Position numbers and translations under genes: made by a program | Assembly: GCA_963930775.1 (NCBI GenBank) | Contig: OZ005689.1 | Location: 23,558,058-23,622,057, forward strand | Origin: Cliona cf. orientalis | Taxonomy: Eukaryota > Porifera > Demospongiae > Clionaida > Clionaidae | Length of the DNA: 64,000 nucleotides | Direction: 5' to 3' | Shown: one piece after another, positions 22,051-32,347 of the stretch | Layout of the letters: every line of letters begins with the position of its first letter | Numbering within the stretch: position 1 is the first letter of the stretch | Notes under the pieces: generated by a model | What the model saw: only the letters and a program-made list of their open reading frames with translations | Databases searched by the model: none | What the model was told of the DNA's origin: nothing

Positions 22051-22862
22051 TACGGATCCTGGAGCATCAATTTTCACCCTCAACTTTATCTGCCCCAACC
22101 CAAATTTCTATCGAACGAATTATCACCAAAACATATACACAGTATCGCTGTGATGTTATTACAAATCGTTTACGTTCTGTTTTCACTGCTAAACTTTGGA
22201 GAATAGGGAAGGCTCTCCAGTCTCTAGGTGGCACCAGGCGGTCTCCGCTCATTGAAAATTGGAAATGTACAAAATGAATGCTGTTTGGTGGGCAAAACTC
22301 AAGAAAAACGACAAGTAAGGCATAATATGACACAAATAGCTAGGTTGTTAGCTGTAGCTACTGTTTATATTGGCTTATGGACTCTTAAATATCTGCATTT
22401 TACAGTAGGGAGGGGGGGCTTATACGCAAGACAAACTACCTATGCAGGAATTTGAGCTAAAAATGCAGGGGGAGCTTATGTGCAAGGGGGGCGTAATTGC
22501 AGGATTCTACAGTATAACATTTCAAATAAGGTATACTATGAGTTGTCAATGGTGAACAAAGATATGCCACGGTCATGCACAATAATGGTTTGCCCCATCA
22601 ATGACTGTTGGACACCACATGCTTGTCCTGGAGTTAACTTGATTTGTGAGTGAGCATCAAGTTCTTTGGCACTTAAGCGGATAGAAATGCTCTACTTCAG
22701 AAAAATCCAGTGATGTGTGCTAATCCATATGTTTGAGTAAAAATTACTGGTGATGGGATTTGAATTAGTCGCAATATGCACACAGTTGTCATAGCATTTA
22801 CACTTACAGAAGGAAATTCAACACTCCAAGTGGAAGCCATTCAGTTGCCATCATGAATTTGA
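22051..22862. other. No gene seen; G-rich and T-rich fragments
   Basis: No convincing exons. A segment at about 22385-22510 (GGGAGGGGGGCTTATACGCA and related G-runs) resembles the end of an unplaced repeat element, but I cannot pair it with an inverted partner. Confidence 0.4.
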
Positions 22863-23890
22863 GCGAAGACTACGAAGAACTCCGAATCATTACAAGATAT
22901 CATTAAGGAGGTGAACTCTCATAGGTCGGTGTCGGTTGATGGTACAGATTTCAGCATTGAACTTGTTTTGGGTGCTGACCTGAAATTTTTGGCTACCATT
23001 GTGGGAATCCAAAGTGCAAATGCAACCTATTCTTGTGTATGGTGTAAGTGTCCAGCTGCCGAAAGGTACAATACAAGTGTACAGTGGTCTATCAGACACT
23101 AAGAAAGGTGCAAGGACAATTGACGAAATTAAGCAACTTTCTAGTCGGTCATCTAAGCGTGGAATTGAAACATGGTTGCATTAGAGAAGCAATCTTCAGT
23201 TCGATACCAACTGTACCCGATATACTTCATTTATTCTTGCGAATTAGTGATGTCCTCACGAACGTATTGATACTTGAATTAAGGAGATTAGATGGCATAG
23301 AAAAGCAAGTGAGGGCACTCAACAGAGACAAAGCGGCCAATATGACCCAGCATGAGCACTTTCTTAATCACCAGTGCAAAATCAGTTTTCAGTGGTACAT
23401 CAACAAGGAATCAAAGACGTTGCAATGGCGAGACCTTCAGGACCCGAGAAACATCAATTGTTCCAGCATATCAATATTCCAGACCTCTTTCCACGATTAT
23501 CAGAACCACAGAAATTGCAGAAACTGTGGGTTGATTTCATGTCGATCTACAATTTTTTTAAGAAAAATCGATGATCCAAATAATGAAGAGATTGATTTTG
23601 AACAAATGGTATGCATGTGGCTGGAGGAGCTCTTTTTGTCTCTATTTCAGACGAAGCATGTGACTTCATACATTCACATTCTAGTAAGCCATGTGCCAGA
23701 TTTTTCTTCCAAAGGATGGCAGTCTTGCTCCGTTTTCACAACAGGGTCTTGAGAAACTGAATGATGACCTCACCAAGTCGTTTTTAAGTGGAACTAACCA
23801 TCACGACCAGAATGCTTTGCAACAAATGCTTCAAAAACTTAGTCACAAACCAGGACACAACTCCCACACCTGCAAATCAACAGTCGTGTG
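22863..23890 (+). pseudogene. Unclassified transposon-like gene (ADLKFLA/CVWCKCP family)
   Basis: Fragments in shifting plus-strand frames read in order SVDGTDFSIELVLGADLKFL, IQSANATYSCVWCKCPAAER, KKGARTIDEIKQLSSRSSKR, TVPDILHLFLRISDVLTNVL, HINIPDLFPRLSEPQKLQKL and QQGLEKLNDDLTKSFLSGTN. I recall similar uncharacterised repetitive proteins in cnidarians, sponges and fishes, but cannot name the superfamily. The CxWCKCP segment may bind zinc and the repeated acidic positions could include catalytic residues; both are guesses. At least four frameshifts are needed, so it is dead. Confidence 0.55.
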
Positions 23891-23944
23891 AGTGCACCAA
23901 AATAGCAGAAAGTATGTGCAGGTGAGGGAGAGAGACTACACTTT

Positions 23945-26686
23945 CTACTCTTGAATCTTTGGACACTTCCGTGCATTGTGTCCTTCCTCCTCCCTACAGA
24001 TTCGGCAGAGCCGTGGCCGCTTAGCTCTCGTTTCACTGAGCTCTCCAGTGGTAGAGACAGTGGCAGAAACTACTGAAGTGGTTGTGGAAGTGGCTGTGGT
24101 AGGATCTGGAGTAGCGGCAGGACTTGGAAGGACGGTAGTGGCTGCAGCAGGAGTGACTTCTGGCTCAGTTGGCTCAGGACAGGTGGTGTCTTTGCACTCG
24201 TCAGGACAAAACTCACGAATCGTATTAAAAAGATACCACTGTCTGGTGAGAGAAAGCCCTGACGGCATGACTCGTTCTGGTAAATCTGTGGGGTCTGGAC
24301 TCCAGTCATCCTTTAGGAGCTTCATGTCAACTTCCAGGGAATCGGACTTGCGTCTAACGAAGACGTGACCCTTGTTATTCCCTGGAAATCTCAGATGGTG
24401 AAGTGACTTGATCCCCACACACTTGCCAATGTGCTCAGCAAGGAAGGAGGTCCAATCATACGTTGGGACGATAACTGTCCCATCCATGGTGCTAACAGCC
24501 TGATCAACGTTGACTGTTGCCCAACTGTTGACAACATTGGCAAGATCAGCTAGCCCCCCAATCTTCGTATGTCAATATCTGCATGTGGTATACATTGTAC
24601 ATGTATGTATGTGTCTATCACTTAGTTGTAGTACAGTATATGATTGTATTACCTCTTCTTCATTAGGCCAAAGCACCAATCAGGAGAGAACTTGGTATGG
24701 CCGGTGATCGATGTTTTGGTGGAGTCCGGTGAGCACGCGCCACAGCAGGTATCCTACCATGGCGTTGTTCTTATTTTGACCCCCACAGTTGTCAGCGTGG
24801 AGGTGGACGTCCTGCTCTCCAAGCCCATGTACTTCGAAGAAGTGATGGAGCATGCTGATGATGGTGTTTGCTCCCTTGCCAGTATCAACTGACTCGTCAA
24901 TAAGGTAATTGACTTGACGCGGGATAGCCTCACAGCATACTCCAAAGATGGCACACTTTCTTGGGGTAAGGAAGTACATGGGCCCTGGCTGTTGGGGGTC
25001 ATTCGGGTAGAATACCTGCTGGGCCATGTCGAAAGAGTAGTGAGCTGTGATGAGCCTTGAGCTGGGTTGTGACTTGCACGCAGGTTGGGGAGGACTAAAA
25101 TCACCGTCAGAAGAGAAGAACTACCGGATGGACTGTTTGGCAGTGTCAATGGCCATCTTATACAAGGAGCGCTCTTTGGTGACCTCTTCTAGGTGTTGCT
25201 CGGCTTGACGAATGGCCTGAAATGACGTAACGATCTCATGTAAATTATATTTCTCTCTTTCTGTCACACATCCCTTTTGCATACACAAAAGCATGTGGAA
25301 AGAGCATTTGCACACAAATGACATGTACATGTACATAATAGTTGCTACAATACATGTACATGTACATTCACACATCCATACGTACACACTCACACCCGCC
25401 ACACATACAAGCATTCATACAAGCATTCAGTATGCACACCATTGTTTTCTCTTCTATAGAGCTTTTGGAGCACTTCGCAAGAGCAGCACCATTTTGTTGA
25501 CAGAGCCAGCAGAGGTCGGTCATGGGCTTCATGACAACGATGTATGGCAAGAGTTGCCTCCACAACCCTGTAAAGGTGGAATAGCCCACAGGTCTCATGG
25601 AACTCTCTGTCGCAGACTCCTGGTAGAGCTCCCACACCTTCTGCTTGGTTGTGCTGCTGGGGAGAAGCTGGACGTCAGCACTCTTATACCCGGGAACTCG
25701 TCTGGGAAGTACCATTGCGTTTGCGTCTGTATGAGAGCAAGGTAAACTCTTGCAAAATGATTGCTATAGAGTTTGATACCTGTGTAGTTTAAGATGTATT
25801 GAACTACATCCTTGACCTCTTGCAGTGAGAGTGTCTTCTTGGGTTTCCTCCCCTTATTGCCATGCACTCTCGCTGCTGGTCCGTTGGACAAGTAGCTCAC
25901 CTTCATGTGCTTAAAGTGCTTGATTCCAATGGTGTGCAGAAAGAGAAACGTTGGCTGATACACATGGAGGCCTGCATGAAAGAACTTCATGGGTGTGTGC
26001 ACCTCTATCTTTTCTGCAGGACTAGCGCTGGGACTGGGGGCTAAGGGGGATGGGGAACAGTGAGCCATGATCTGCCCCATCACCATCAAGTCAAGCTCAT
26101 CTTTAGTCATCTCGCTGAGAGCTCCTCGGACAGCGAGGTAATGGTCTTCCGAGAACTGCTTGCAGCAAGGGGACTTGTGGGGACCAAACACGTACGTGCA
26201 GCCATGATCATGATCTGTGAACGTCTTCACCAGCTCCTCATCAGTATCGATGGATCGCATGGTTACTGATACATCGCAAACGTCCGTGAGGGAACCATTC
26301 TTAAGACTCGCGGAGACGATCTCTTTGGCTGACGGAGGATTACTCTCTTCCAGCTCATCTATCTCCTCGAGGGGGTCCTCCTCCACACCATCCATGCCCT
26401 CATCACTAGCCACTAATGTAGTGTAGTTATAATTATTGTTAAATCCTGATATTAGTGTATGATGATGATGTTGTGTAGTAGTAGTATGTATTATTCTTTG
26501 TTGTGGTAGTGGTGTAATAATGTACTTTTTAAGTGGGTACTTGGGTGGGGTTTTACCTGGAGGGTCGTCATCGTCGAGGTAATCGTCCAGCAAGTCGAGT
26601 AGGCCGTCCGTGTCGGCGGAGAGAAGGTCCGCGTCTTCACCTAAGCAGTTGAGTGCCCTGGCAATTCTATCCTCCATTGCATGCAA
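23945..26686 (-). CDS. HADNCGGQNKN-family element gene, copy 2 (most complete)
   Basis: Five minus-strand exons: 26686-about 26562 (MHAMEDRIARALNCLGEDAD), about 26412-25780 (acidic region, then KHFKHMKVSYLSNGPAARVH), about 25727-25460 (YSTFTGLWRQLLPYIVVMKP, CWLCQQNGAAL), 25220-24651 (FDMAQQVFYPNDPQQPGPMY, KCAIFGVCCEAIPRQVNYLI, VHLHADNCGGQNKNNAMVGY) and 24568-23945. The last exon ends in a CCHC-type knuckle, CRICREEEGHNARKCP. The acidic motif block resembles DUF7869-like transposase domains. One TAG follows SIR near 25130; otherwise frames join cleanly. It is probably the transposase of an unnamed element family. Confidence 0.65.
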
Positions 26687-26689
26687 TAC

Positions 26690-27224
26690 TGCTAATAGTA
26701 TACAGCCGCATCAAGATCGATAACTACTTTGGCGGGAATCGGCTTATCACTCGCCGATCTTATAATACAGTTGCCCGTATATTCATGCAAGTGAACTGTT
26801 CATCTTATTTTTATTTTTTTACATACAATTGCTTAGAAGACAAGCAAAGCATATCAAAATGAAGAGAAAAGAATGTAGATTCATATGGTGTAAAAAAAAT
26901 TATAAAACTACTTGATTTGGCCCTTCTCGGGCTCGTACTGCAATTTGATTTATTCTCGCGAACGGTCCCTTTTCCTGGAGCGGGTCACAAATGTACCTCA
27001 ATAGCTGCCAAATCCATTCAACTCTACTTGACCTACAGTTTGGTTTTTTATTGAGATAGCAGCCACGATCGGGGCGTGGCTTGACACAAAGTAGGCGTGG
27101 TCATAAAATTTTGCACGCGCTTTGCGCGCAATTGTGTCTTCAGCCCCCCAAATTTCAATATTTTCCTACACCTATGCATGTCATACATACAAGTGCCTCT
27201 CGCATACGCACATACATGTCATAC
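26690..27224. other. No gene seen; upstream flank of copy 2
   Basis: Non-coding. GCGGGTCACAAAT at about 26979-26991 matches 2224-2236 near copy 1 and may be an end of the HADNCGGQNKN element family. The rest is unremarkable, passing into CA-rich repeats near 27165. Confidence 0.4.
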
Positions 27225-27549
27225 CAAGAGTAGATTAGCCATAAGAGCGTTGAACTACTGCAGGGCCCGTGTAAACGCGAAACGTCTGAATGACGTCACG
27301 TTATCAGCCCTGGTATGCTTATCAACCACTTAACATCATGTCACTGTGTAAACAGATATGTACAGTCCTGCAGCCACGTGGCACAGCTGTGCATGCATGC
27401 ATGATATGGTGGTTTATGTGTTGACTCAACACCCGCTTAAAGTACATGCTATACAACCGCGCGCTTTCATTAACGTGACGTCATTCAGACGTTTCACGTT
27501 TACACGGGCCCTGCAGTAGTTCAACACTCTTATGGCTAATCTACTCTTG
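27225..27549. mobile_element. Fold-back MITE, 325 bp
   Basis: The first ~85 bases (CAAGAGTAGATTAGCCATAA and onward) are the near-perfect reverse complement of the last ~85 (ending TTATGGCTAATCTACTCTTG). GTCATAC flanks both sides (27218-27224 and 27550-27556), a likely 5-7-bp target duplication; one base of ambiguity exists because both ends carry a doubled C/G. It sits inside CA-type minisatellite sequence. No coding. Confidence 0.75.
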
Positions 27550-28110
27550 GTCATACATAAGAGTGCCATCTCACATACATACACATGTGCACACACACAT
27601 AGGTGCCATCTCATACACACATACACGTCATACATACGAGTGCCTTTCGCATACGCACATACATGTCATACATTCGAGTGCCATCTCACATACACATGTG
27701 CATACACACACAAGTGCCATCTCACATACGCACATACTCGTCATACATACAAGTGTGCACACACAGGAGTTGCATACCCACGCATGCACACACATAGTAG
27801 TTATCTGACAGTAATCGGGGTGCATGAGATGCATGAATCCCAATTACTGTCAGATAACTATTTTGTTGGTAGTTGACCTCTGTTCATCATTGGCCTACTT
27901 CATGATGACTCACCCCCTTCCCATAGCCGGCAAATAACCTATAAAAACTGTGGTTGCCAATAAATACACATACACACAAGTGTCATCTCACATAGTATCA
28001 CATGTGCACTCACACGATTGCCATCTCATGCACACATACCAGTTTCATTTCACTTGCACATGCACACCAACTCGCAAGTGCATGCATGTGTACACACTCC
28101 TGTAGACACC
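27550..28110. repeat. CATACACA-rich minisatellite with embedded hairpin
   Basis: Units such as AGTGCCATCTCACATACACA recur at irregular spacing from about 27560 to 27790 and again at about 27960-28060. They generate overlapping false reading frames rich in His, Thr and Cys. The gap between the two blocks holds the hairpin at 27798-27860. Confidence 0.75.
27798..27860. repeat. Near-perfect hairpin, 18-bp stem
   Basis: TAGTTATCTGACAGTAAT at 27798-27815 pairs with ATTACTGTCAGATAACTA at 27843-27860; the loop is partly self-complementary (GGGGTGCAT and ATGCATGAATCCC). TA lies at each outer edge. It could be a tiny MITE or a recombination footprint. Confidence 0.7.
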
Positions 28111-28132
28111 TGTATGCTGTAGGCAGTATGGA

Positions 28133-30474
28133 TTGAATGCAGCTGCCTATACCACCTTCACCTCCCTCTGGCGTCAGTTGGCACCCCACATAACTGTCAC
28201 AAAACCTATGTCAGATTTGTGCCGGGTGTGCCAACAGAATAGTGTTAAGATCATGAGAGCTGCTAACACCCCAGAATCAGCGAAGTCACAAGTAACCAGT
28301 GTACACTTCAACTGCAATTTTATCTGAGAAGCGGAAGAGGATGCATAGTAGTGGTTTACAGCACACCTGGCATTGTGAATATCATTATCTAGTGGGGTCA
28401 TGACTGTGTGGTTGACCAACACTCCGTGTTTGCGCCAACAAAGTCAGTAATCTATATAACACTAGGACCGTGCTACTGATTAGCAACTACCTAGGCTTCA
28501 TTTTTTGAGATTTTAGGGCCTTGGTTGTCCATACCTACTGTAGGTACTGATTCCATTCCAAGGCTTCTAAATGAGCTATATGGAAGGATTGTAAATCTCG
28601 AGTTTGAGAGTCTGGGGTTGTCTGTTACTGAAATGTACCACTTTTGAAGTTGACCTCAGACACAAGCAATTGAGATAGTGGCTGTACTGCGAAGGCCACA
28701 GAAGTTTTGTTACTAGAGCTGGAGTCTTTCGAGTTGGGTAGTAGCTAGCGCTATGGTAGAGCTTCTATTTGTCATTTACTAGACAAAATTACTACTTTCT
28801 GGACAAAAGTTACACGCTGTTGAATAGTGCGTATTATCATTGATGTTGATGTCTCTGTAACTCTGAAGATACTCGAACAGAATCATTCTCGATTGTTGTA
28901 CAAATAGTTCAAGGGTTCTTCTATGCCAGGTTAAAGCCGGTAAGCCTAAGCTTTGCTGTTACTAAAATGTACCACTTAAAACCATACCCATGTACAGTGA
29001 GAGGTGGCATGCCTCGGGCGCTGTTAGCTCGCTTGTTTGCCAGCTGATGGCCTTGAAATGTATAACATCGTTTAGTACTACCTTCGAGCTACATTTTGAG
29101 CTCAAGAACAGCCTTATTGGATGAACAGAAACGTTGGTAGAGTTACATAAAAGTTGACAATATAGTATGCGGGCACGGTTTGTGCATATTATCATTATCT
29201 CCCATACGTACTGTACAAACCATAAAATTCCGATAAACGTATGGACTTCCGGCAGTTGTAGCGTACACTGTAACTATGCAATACGTGTACTTACTTAACG
29301 TCAACACTGTCTGTGATTTGTAGGTGCTCAAGGATGCGGAGGAACATCCACAGCTGGCCACTCAAGAGAGGTCTTTCTATAGAAGTGCCATTGATGCTGC
29401 GAAAGAGGTACTAAAGACCACCTTTACTGTTGACGGCCACCTTCACGTCCCATCAATCAGCAGCTGCTTGCGACCTGCATGCCATAAGATAGAAATGCAC
29501 TTCAGCTTTGACATGGCCCAACAAGTACTGTGCACATAGTTAATCACTTACGTTTGATGCAACACATGTAGGTGCATTATCCTGGTGATCCTCAGCAGCC
29601 TGGGCCTACGTATTTTCTAACACCTCACAAATGTGCCATTTTTGGTGCTTGTTGTGAGGCTGTAAGACAGGTAGGATTAATACATTGTTCATGATTAGTA
29701 TGCTCTCATAGCATGTAAAATGTCACTTCCTTTAGGTCAACTACCTCATTGATGAGGCCGTAAACACAGGCAAAGGGGCAAATAATATCATCAGTATGCT
29801 ACACCATTTATTTCCTTGAGACCCACAATCTAGGGGCAGCACCTCCATGCAGACAACTGCAGCAGCCAGAACAAAAACCGGTTCGTCATGCAATACCTTG
29901 CCTGGTGAGTCCTGGTTGACCTTAATGACAGGATAACATTGTCGTTCCTCGTAGTAGGGCAAACCAAGTTTTCGCCCGATTGATGTTTAAAGCAGGCATA
30001 TCATCGGGCGAAGAATGGGTGCCTTGAAGACATCGTGAAGGTTGTTGAGAGTTCTGCAGTTGTAAATCATGCACTGCTAGTAGGAACACAAGATGGCCAA
30101 GTAGTGGTACCTACCTACCTACGATTGGGCACAGTTTTTTTGACACCTTCAAGCAGACAGCTCTGAAGGGCATTAAAGCCATGCACCACTTCTTAACATT
30201 CTCAGGTCATAAGCCAGGAGTTGTGATAGTGAAAGATTCTGTAACCAGTCCAGAGAGAGAACTGAATCTCCTACGACACAGTAACTGGAAACCTGCTGCA
30301 GCTGATCTTCCACCCATCATTCCTCCACCAGGTCTTTCACTAGAGCGCCGGCAGTATATCTACGACAGAATCAGAGAATTTTGTCCACCAGAGTGCCAGG
30401 ATCTCGTGTGTCCATGTCGGACGCAGGCCGAGCACACCACGCATCCACCGGCTAAAAGAGAGCACCATAACTGA
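28133..30474 (+). pseudogene. HADNCGGQNKN-family element gene, copy 3
   Basis: Plus-strand blocks in the same order as copy 2: 28133-28300 (AAYTTFTSLWRQLAPHITVT, CRVCQQNSVKIM), about 29323-29523 (HFSFDMAQQ), about 29571-29670 (DPQQPGPTYFLTPHKCAIFG), about 29736-29900 (VNYLIDEAVNTGKGANNIIS, then HLHADNCSSQNKNRF in another frame) and about 30060-30474 (VIVKDSVTSPERELNLLRHS, CPPECQDLVCP). GG in the signature is replaced by SS. The acidic N-terminal exons and the zinc knuckle are missing. Frameshifts near 29815 and 30110 make it dead. It ends next to the 3' end of the kinase gene. Confidence 0.65.
28301..29322. other. Intron or inserted sequence within copy 3; no gene seen
   Basis: About 1 kb between two coding blocks of copy 3. 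Two partly similar segments, GTTACTGAAATGTACCACTT near 28624 and GTTACTAAAATGTACCACTT near 28958, may be a diverged direct repeat. No exon or RNA gene is supported. Confidence 0.4.
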
Positions 30475-30619
30475 GCACCATTCATAGAATTATTTTTTTG
30501 TACATGTACACATTCTTTGACAAACAGTATGTTAGGTCGTTCATGCATGTGATATTCCATACACTTTTGTGATAGCTCTTGTAGTAATTTATGTTGAAGT
30601 GATGTAGCCGTATCATTAA
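30475..30619 (-). pseudogene. Protein kinase gene, C-terminal fragment
   Basis: On the minus strand, the sequence beyond the left end of the first Kolobok element reads SVINDTATSLQHKLLQELSQ, then KCMEYHMHERPNILFVKEC. This continues in frame from the kinase C-lobe at 36230-36750 once the element (30620-36225) and one TTAA are removed. The Cys and the RP pair fit the end of a kinase C-lobe, where helix H carries a conserved Arg. The natural stop is uncertain because the neighbouring element copy begins around 30475. Confidence 0.6.
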
Positions 30620-30929
30620 AGGGGGACTTTCATGAAAAAAAAATAAATTCAATTTATGATCTTAACTTATACTTTATATGGTGCAGATATCAGAAATGAC
30701 AGTCAAAAAAATCATAAAAATTCATAAGACCGCAAAACCAGCGTTCTTTTTATGCGCGAATTATTGTAAAACGAACATTGCACTATACTTCCTGTTTGGG
30801 CGGAGCGTTAACGTGACGTCACAAGGGGGGTACGCTGGGCATGGGATCGGGATGGCCAGTACATGCAGTACAGCGTACCGTGTATGATTGGCTACGAGAG
30901 GAGACGTTTTGACGTGCGTTAGCACTGAA

Positions 30930-32284
30930 ATGGAGTCCTCTAGTCGTTCTAGTAGTGAGTTAAGCCTTCGTTATTCATCCTCGCCGTTACCGTGAAGAGG
31001 AAGAGGAGTCTGCCAGTTCTTCCGATGATGAATCCAGGACTGATAGGCTCGATAACAATGACTGGTAAGCTATACATAGTGGAATGTTGCTTTTAACCGA
31101 TTATGGGCGATAGACGCCAATTGGCATCATATACGTAATGTAAGTTATAGGCGATTGACGCCAAATGGCGTCAAAGCCGTTTTCTTCGCGTTTTTCGTGC
31201 ATAGCGCTAGGCTACTACGCTCTACGTCAGGTTTGTGGTTAGCCGCTGACCGCCGCTACTAAGTTATGGCTTCAGGTCGCGCCGGTAGCAATTAAGTGGG
31301 TGTGACCGATACCGTTAACCAAGCCGCTCGATCGCCATTACGATCGACCCGGGCGAAAGTTCGAGGCTATTATCGTTGAACCAACAGAGCTACAGCCATG
31401 GCGCTTGGTCCATAGCTAGACGAGTGGATAGCGACTACCTACGAGTAGCCGCTTTGTGAAGCCAACCTTGAACGCGAGCGGCAGACTTAAAGACGGCGGC
31501 CATGATCGAGGTAAGAAGGCTTTTAAGCTTTTAGACGCTACTACAGCGTTTAGTTCGATAGTGTACGGCGGGACAGAAGAACGTGAGGCTTCTGGCAACT
31601 TATGTAGTTGTCAACAAAGCCTTTAGAGGTAGCTAAGGCCTGTTACTTAGCTACAATAAGCTTGTCTATAGGACGCTTTATTTTCATGTTAAATATTTCG
31701 GAGTTCAAAGTTCAATTGACCCGTACAACCCCGCCCATAATCGGTTAAGCATATGAAAATAATAATATAATACTGAAACAATGTAAATTATATCAATGAT
31801 CATCATGGTACATGTAGGTGTCAATGTGGAAATTGTGTACCGATGCCCACACCAGTCGAGTGTGTGTGCTGTAAGGAAATCACTGCTACGGCTAATAAGT
31901 GTGAAACAGCTAGTTCTGATGAACCAGTGATGTGCATTACCGAACACGAGGGCTTTGATGCCGTTTGCCTGAATGTTTGGGTTTTAAAGCTGGCTTTTTC
32001 AGTTACCGTTACCACTACGGCACTCGTGATGTTGGAGATACCCCTACACATGAGTAAGTTGCCTCGAAAGAGGATATGATCCTTAAGCTTGACTGTTATT
32101 AAACTCTACTTCATATAGGCAATACAGGTTTATTGCATATAGACAGTTTGTATGTTGGTGCTGGGGTTGGCTTGGACGGAACGTGTGTGTCACTTTACCC
32201 AGCTGTGCTGTGAACAGAATACGAACTAAGTTTCAGTCAGCTGACGGTCAATACACAGGATTCAAGTATCCACCACTCTCTTAA
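30930..32284 (+). pseudogene. P2X7-ballast-like gene of Kolobok element 1
   Basis: Three exons: 30930-31064, 31818-32053 and 32119-32284. Exon 1 encodes Ser and acidic residues (EEEEESASSSDDESRTDRLD) ending in NDW. Exon 2 encodes WCQCGNCVPMPTPVECVCC and CITEHEGFDAVCLNVWVL, and then, one frame over, YRYHYGTRDVGDTPTH. Exon 3 encodes QYRFIAYRQFV, WCWGWLGR, LPSCAV and GQYTGFKYP. The Cys pattern and the final YRxF...LPSCxV...GxYxGF run match the P2X7 C-terminal ballast, a zinc- and GDP-binding domain. There are no transmembrane segments, so it is not a channel. Frameshifts occur in exons 1 and 2. The 31097-31744 MITE sits in intron 1. Confidence 0.8.
31097..31744. mobile_element. TTAA-flanked MITE, copy 2 (648 bp)
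   Basis: The ends are CCGATTATGGGCG and reverse complement, with TTAA at 31093-31096 and 31745-31748. Size and first eight bases match the MITE at 16979-17631, as do the subterminal GACGCC/GGCG-type palindromes. It is inserted in intron 1 of the ballast-like gene. Confidence 0.75.
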
Positions 32285-32347
32285 TATTATTATTGTTAGA
32301 ATGATGTATAATGTGAAAGTATTATATAGTTTATCACAAGTTACAGA

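Noticed and set aside
27532-27876. Cys/His-rich open frames that look like small secreted proteins
   Set aside because: They are readings of a CATACACA minisatellite; all three frames give similar repetitive peptides.
30930-32284. A true P2X receptor channel gene
   Set aside because: Only the C-terminal ballast-like region is present; there are no two transmembrane helices and no extracellular cysteine loop.
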